Below, piece after piece: positions 61,656 to 64,000 of a stretch of 64,000 nt of DNA. Under the pieces are notes generated by a model. That model saw only the letters and a list, made by a program, of their open reading frames with translations. It did not search any database and had not been told where the DNA came from. Source of the stretch: CAVROT01 sp963722905 (GTDB lineage: Bacteria > Pseudomonadota > Alphaproteobacteria > Rhodobacterales > Rhodobacteraceae); the NCBI GenBank assembly GCA_963722905.1, contig CAVROT010000015.1, positions 200,702 to 264,701 of the forward strand, written 5' to 3'. Position numbers and translations under genes: made by a program. Each line of letters opens with the position of its first letter. The first letter of the stretch is position 1.

Positions 61656-62456
61656 TCACGCGGCGGCGATGATCGTCATGCTCTGCCCCGTTGCTCCTCC
61701 GGTCGAGGAACGGTCTTCCCGCGTCGGCGGAGGCGCGACTGAACAGAGACCTGTCAGCAGAGCCTCGACCTCGGCACGCAACGCCGCCAACCCCTCGGTC
61801 GTGCGGTCTTTTCGGGCCGGGACTTCCTCCAGACGGCCTCGAATGGACGTCAGGGCGCGGGAGGCACGATCGATCTCCGCCTCGAGGCGCGCGGCCCGGT
61901 CGCCACGCCGCGTCAGCGTCTCGCGTGCCTCATCGACCTTCTCGACAGAATAGATCCGCGCAAGGTCGCGGCCGACATGGCTCATCCGGACGGCAAGCTC
62001 GAGGACTTCGGGATCGAGTTCCCGCGGATCGGGGTGGTCGCGCAGGAAGCCGAGCCGCTCGCGGACCGCATCGAACTCGTCAAGGAACCGGAGCGCGCCG
62101 CATCGGTCGGCGGCATAGGCGGCATAGAACGCCCGCGCGACGTCATCCATAGTCGCGCGGAACCTGCGGTGCGATATCTCGAGTTGCAGGACGCGGACGC
62201 TGCCCGGAACGAGGAGGGACGACGCGACCAGCAAGGCCGTGAGCATGCCTTGGACCCAGGGTCCGACATCGCCCGGTCCGACGCTTTCCGGCGGAAGCGG
62301 CAGCATGAGCCAGGGGAGCCGTCCCGGGACCGCAGCGCAACACGCGGCAACCGCTGCAAGGGCGACCGCCACGACCACGCCCTGAGCGAGACGGGTGCCG
62401 GCATGCTGCGCGACGTCGAAGAAGCGCGTATGGGTGGGCATCTCGGAGGTGGTCAT
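61656..62456 (-). CDS. conserved membrane protein with coiled coil (some relatives labelled 'DNA repair protein')
   Basis: A 266-aa protein with two membrane segments near the N-terminus (VVVAVALAAVAACCAAVPG and GMLTALLVASSLLVPG), then a long helical cytosolic part: LDEFDAVRERLGFLRDHPDP, LELAVRMSHVGRDLARIYSV and an acidic/basic coiled coil (ARLEAEIDRASRALTSIRGR). From memory, similar proteins in Rhodobacterales are annotated as DNA repair proteins without experimental support. The last 20 residues overlap the edge of the LysE fragment and may be altered. Confidence 0.65.
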   Translation of the reverse strand: MTTSEMPTHTRFFDVAQHAGTRLAQGVVVAVALAAVAACCAAVPGRLPWLMLPLPPESVGPGDVGPWVQGMLTALLVASSLLVPGSVRVLQLEISHRRFRATMDDVARAFYAAYAADRCGALRFLDEFDAVRERLGFLRDHPDPRELDPEVLELAVRMSHVGRDLARIYSVEKVDEARETLTRRGDRAARLEAEIDRASRALTSIRGRLEEVPARKDRTTEGLAALRAEVEALLTGLCSVAPPPTREDRSSTGGATGQSMTIIAAA

Positions 62457-62990
62457 TCATCGTCCCCCGTCGCCCGGCGGGACCTCGCCGCCGAATTCTG
62501 CGGCCCACGCATCGCACGAAGGTGGCCAACGGACAGTGCAGGCACGGCGAAGGGATCGCCCCGTGCTCAGGTGCAGACGGCAGGCCGAAGAGCGCTTCCG
62601 CGCCAATGCCGACCGTCAGGCGAACCTCCTTGTCGTCTTCACGGAGTGGTGGATTTGGCCATCCGCCGTAATCAACCATTAGCATCGGAATACACGCGCG
62701 AGCTTCGCGACCCGGCCCGGCGATGTACCGACCTGCCGACATTCTCGCGGGCCGGGGCGGGGCTTGACGACCAGCGCACCCCGGTCGGGAGGAACTCACG
62801 ATCGGCGGGCAGTGTGGCATCAGCCGGCGCCTCGCAGCGCGGGGCCGGGTCTTTCCGGCCCGGCGCGATCCGCGAGGGAAGCTGCACGGCAAGCACGGTG
62901 GACAGTCCGCGCTGCGTCGAGCGCCACAGGGGACGGGACCCTCGCGACCGCCCCGACCCGGGCAGAGGCGCCGCCTTCGTTGAAGACGCG
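62457..62990. other. no gene recognised
   Basis: About 530 bp upstream of the coiled-coil protein gene. No supportable frame. It includes that gene's promoter region and the approach to an IS66 relic. Confidence 0.45.
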
Positions 62991-62994
62991 CGCG

Positions 62995-63700
62995 TGGTGG
63001 ACCCGGCGGGCCAGTCCGGAGAAGCGCCCGCGCTGTCGGTGCGTCTGTGGCGATGGCGAGTGGCGGTCGATTTGCCGGCAGGCATCTCTGCTGGAGGTGT
63101 CGGTGAGCCAGGTGACGCGTCGCTACGACGTGAACGCGAATCCGATGTGCACCTGGCGCGACGCGCGGTTCGCACCCGATAAGGCGGCGCCACCGATGAA
63201 GACGACGCCTCAGATCCTGCGCCTTCCGCGCTCCCGATGCTTCTGCCGGCGGAGGCGATCGACGATGCGGGAGGTTCGAGCGGGCCCTGCACGGCGGGCA
63301 CCGTGTCGCGCACTGCGCCAGATGCGAAGGGGCAGATGCCGGTGCGATCCACGCGGACTGGTGTGATGGAGATCGCGTTGGCGGGCACCGCCTGCGGATC
63401 GAGGGACCTGTAATCCCGGTGCGCTGGCGCGCCTCGTGCGGACCCTGTCGCAGCCGGCCTCGTGATCTCCGTATCTGCGGCGGCGCAAAGGTGTCTGGCG
63501 GCGGGGACGACAGACATGCGGCGAGGGTTTGCGACGCATGTCGCGCGGGCCGAGGCGACGCTGAAAGAACACCCGTATGCCGGCCATCCGTTCGACTTCC
63601 GGGCCAGAGGCCAGCACGCCGCGACAGCCGCGCTCGCCGGGTCCTGTGCTGCAGACGAGAAGAAGTTGCACCCGCAACCCCGGCGGGGAAGGGCGGAGCA
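62995..63700 (+). pseudogene. IS66-family tnpA/tnpB relic
   Basis: tnpA traces: VSVSQVTRRYDVNANPMCTW, then in another frame MEIALAGT and a RIEG...ARLVRTLSQPAS-like end. tnpB starts at 63462 (GTGA overlap with the tnpA stop, as in functional IS66) and reads CLAAGTTDMRRGF and HPYAGHPFDFRAR before decaying. Both are frameshifted. Confidence 0.65.
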
Positions 63701-63899
63701 CGAGGGCAGTCCAGGGATCGTTCTTCCCGAGGCGCGAACGAACCACGGGCGAACCGAAAATTCTGGTCGATGATGCTGAAAGTACAGCGAGTTCGGCCGA
63801 CGCCCTGACTACGAAGAGGGATTGGCATAGCCGAGAGCCGTCCCGCTGCCTACCGGACTGCCGTGTCGCGTAATCCGGCCCGACGAACTCATCTGTGAT

Positions 63900-64000
63900 G
63901 AAACACAGACGGCGAGAGCAAGTGGGGGATATCTTGGGGGGCGAGAAACCAGGGCAAAGTTGCCAAACCGTTAAAAGCGTTAAAAAAATAAACTGGGATG
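63900..64000. other. AT-richer right edge
   Basis: The final 100 bases shift to lower GC with short A runs (AACCGTTAAAAGCGTTAAAA). This may be a promoter or element boundary continuing beyond the window; nothing further can be assigned. Confidence 0.3.

Overview
The window is uniformly high-GC DNA from an alphaproteobacterium, most likely a marine Rhodobacterales (Roseobacter/Rhodobacter group). This rests on gene content rather than any rRNA: two proteins with C-terminal VPLPA-type sorting tails, a DddP-type dimethylsulfoniopropionate (DMSP) lyase, a frcBCAK-like sugar operon, an NDUFA12-type complex I accessory subunit, heme A synthase, a DUF2155 protein, and short intergenic motifs centred on GAGTATTT.

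Positions 1-47900 are mostly ordinary chromosome. In order they hold: the 5' end of a DEAD-box helicase; a VPLPA-CTERM protein; a phytanoyl-CoA-dioxygenase-like protein; peptide release factor 3; an SDR oxidoreductase; an Fe/polyamine-type ABC ATPase; the frcBCAK-like operon; a heme-dependent N-demethylase-like protein; dddP; a GAF histidine kinase; glnB-glnA; NAD(P)HX repair; an M32 carboxypeptidase; ctaA; tRNA-Trp; an IS3 relic; glpD and glpK; an ArsR/AHSA1 pair; clpP and clpX; RidA; NDUFA12; DUF2155; aat; accC and accB. After these comes a nearly complete reductive pyrimidine-degradation locus (preT, preA, an N-carbamoyl amidohydrolase, hydA) followed by an ABC importer of the NMT1/THI5 class with two permeases and a small membrane protein. 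This part ends with a second VPLPA-tailed protein and two VOC proteins.

Positions 47900-64000 are an accessory region dominated by transposon debris: relics of IS1182, IS3, IS5, IS256 and IS66 families, and two intact-looking elements. One is a 1565-bp IS1182-family element with a 5-bp target duplication; the other is a 1.3-kb IS3-family element. Between them survive an HxlR regulator (truncated), an NAD(P)-binding protein, a DsbA-like protein, an orphan 246-aa membrane-anchored protein, and an arsR-permease-USP operon that the IS3 element has split.

Several well-conserved genes (frcK, glnA, hydA, the ABC ATPase) carry single-base indels that leave the rest of the protein intact. In glnA and hydA the downstream frame restores the exact family C-terminus. 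This suggests assembly or sequencing errors, or very recent mutation, rather than old decay. The most unusual signal is a family of about 37-45 bp palindromic elements inserted inside transposase relics. They share conserved flanks and a central hairpin whose stem sequence changes while pairing is kept.
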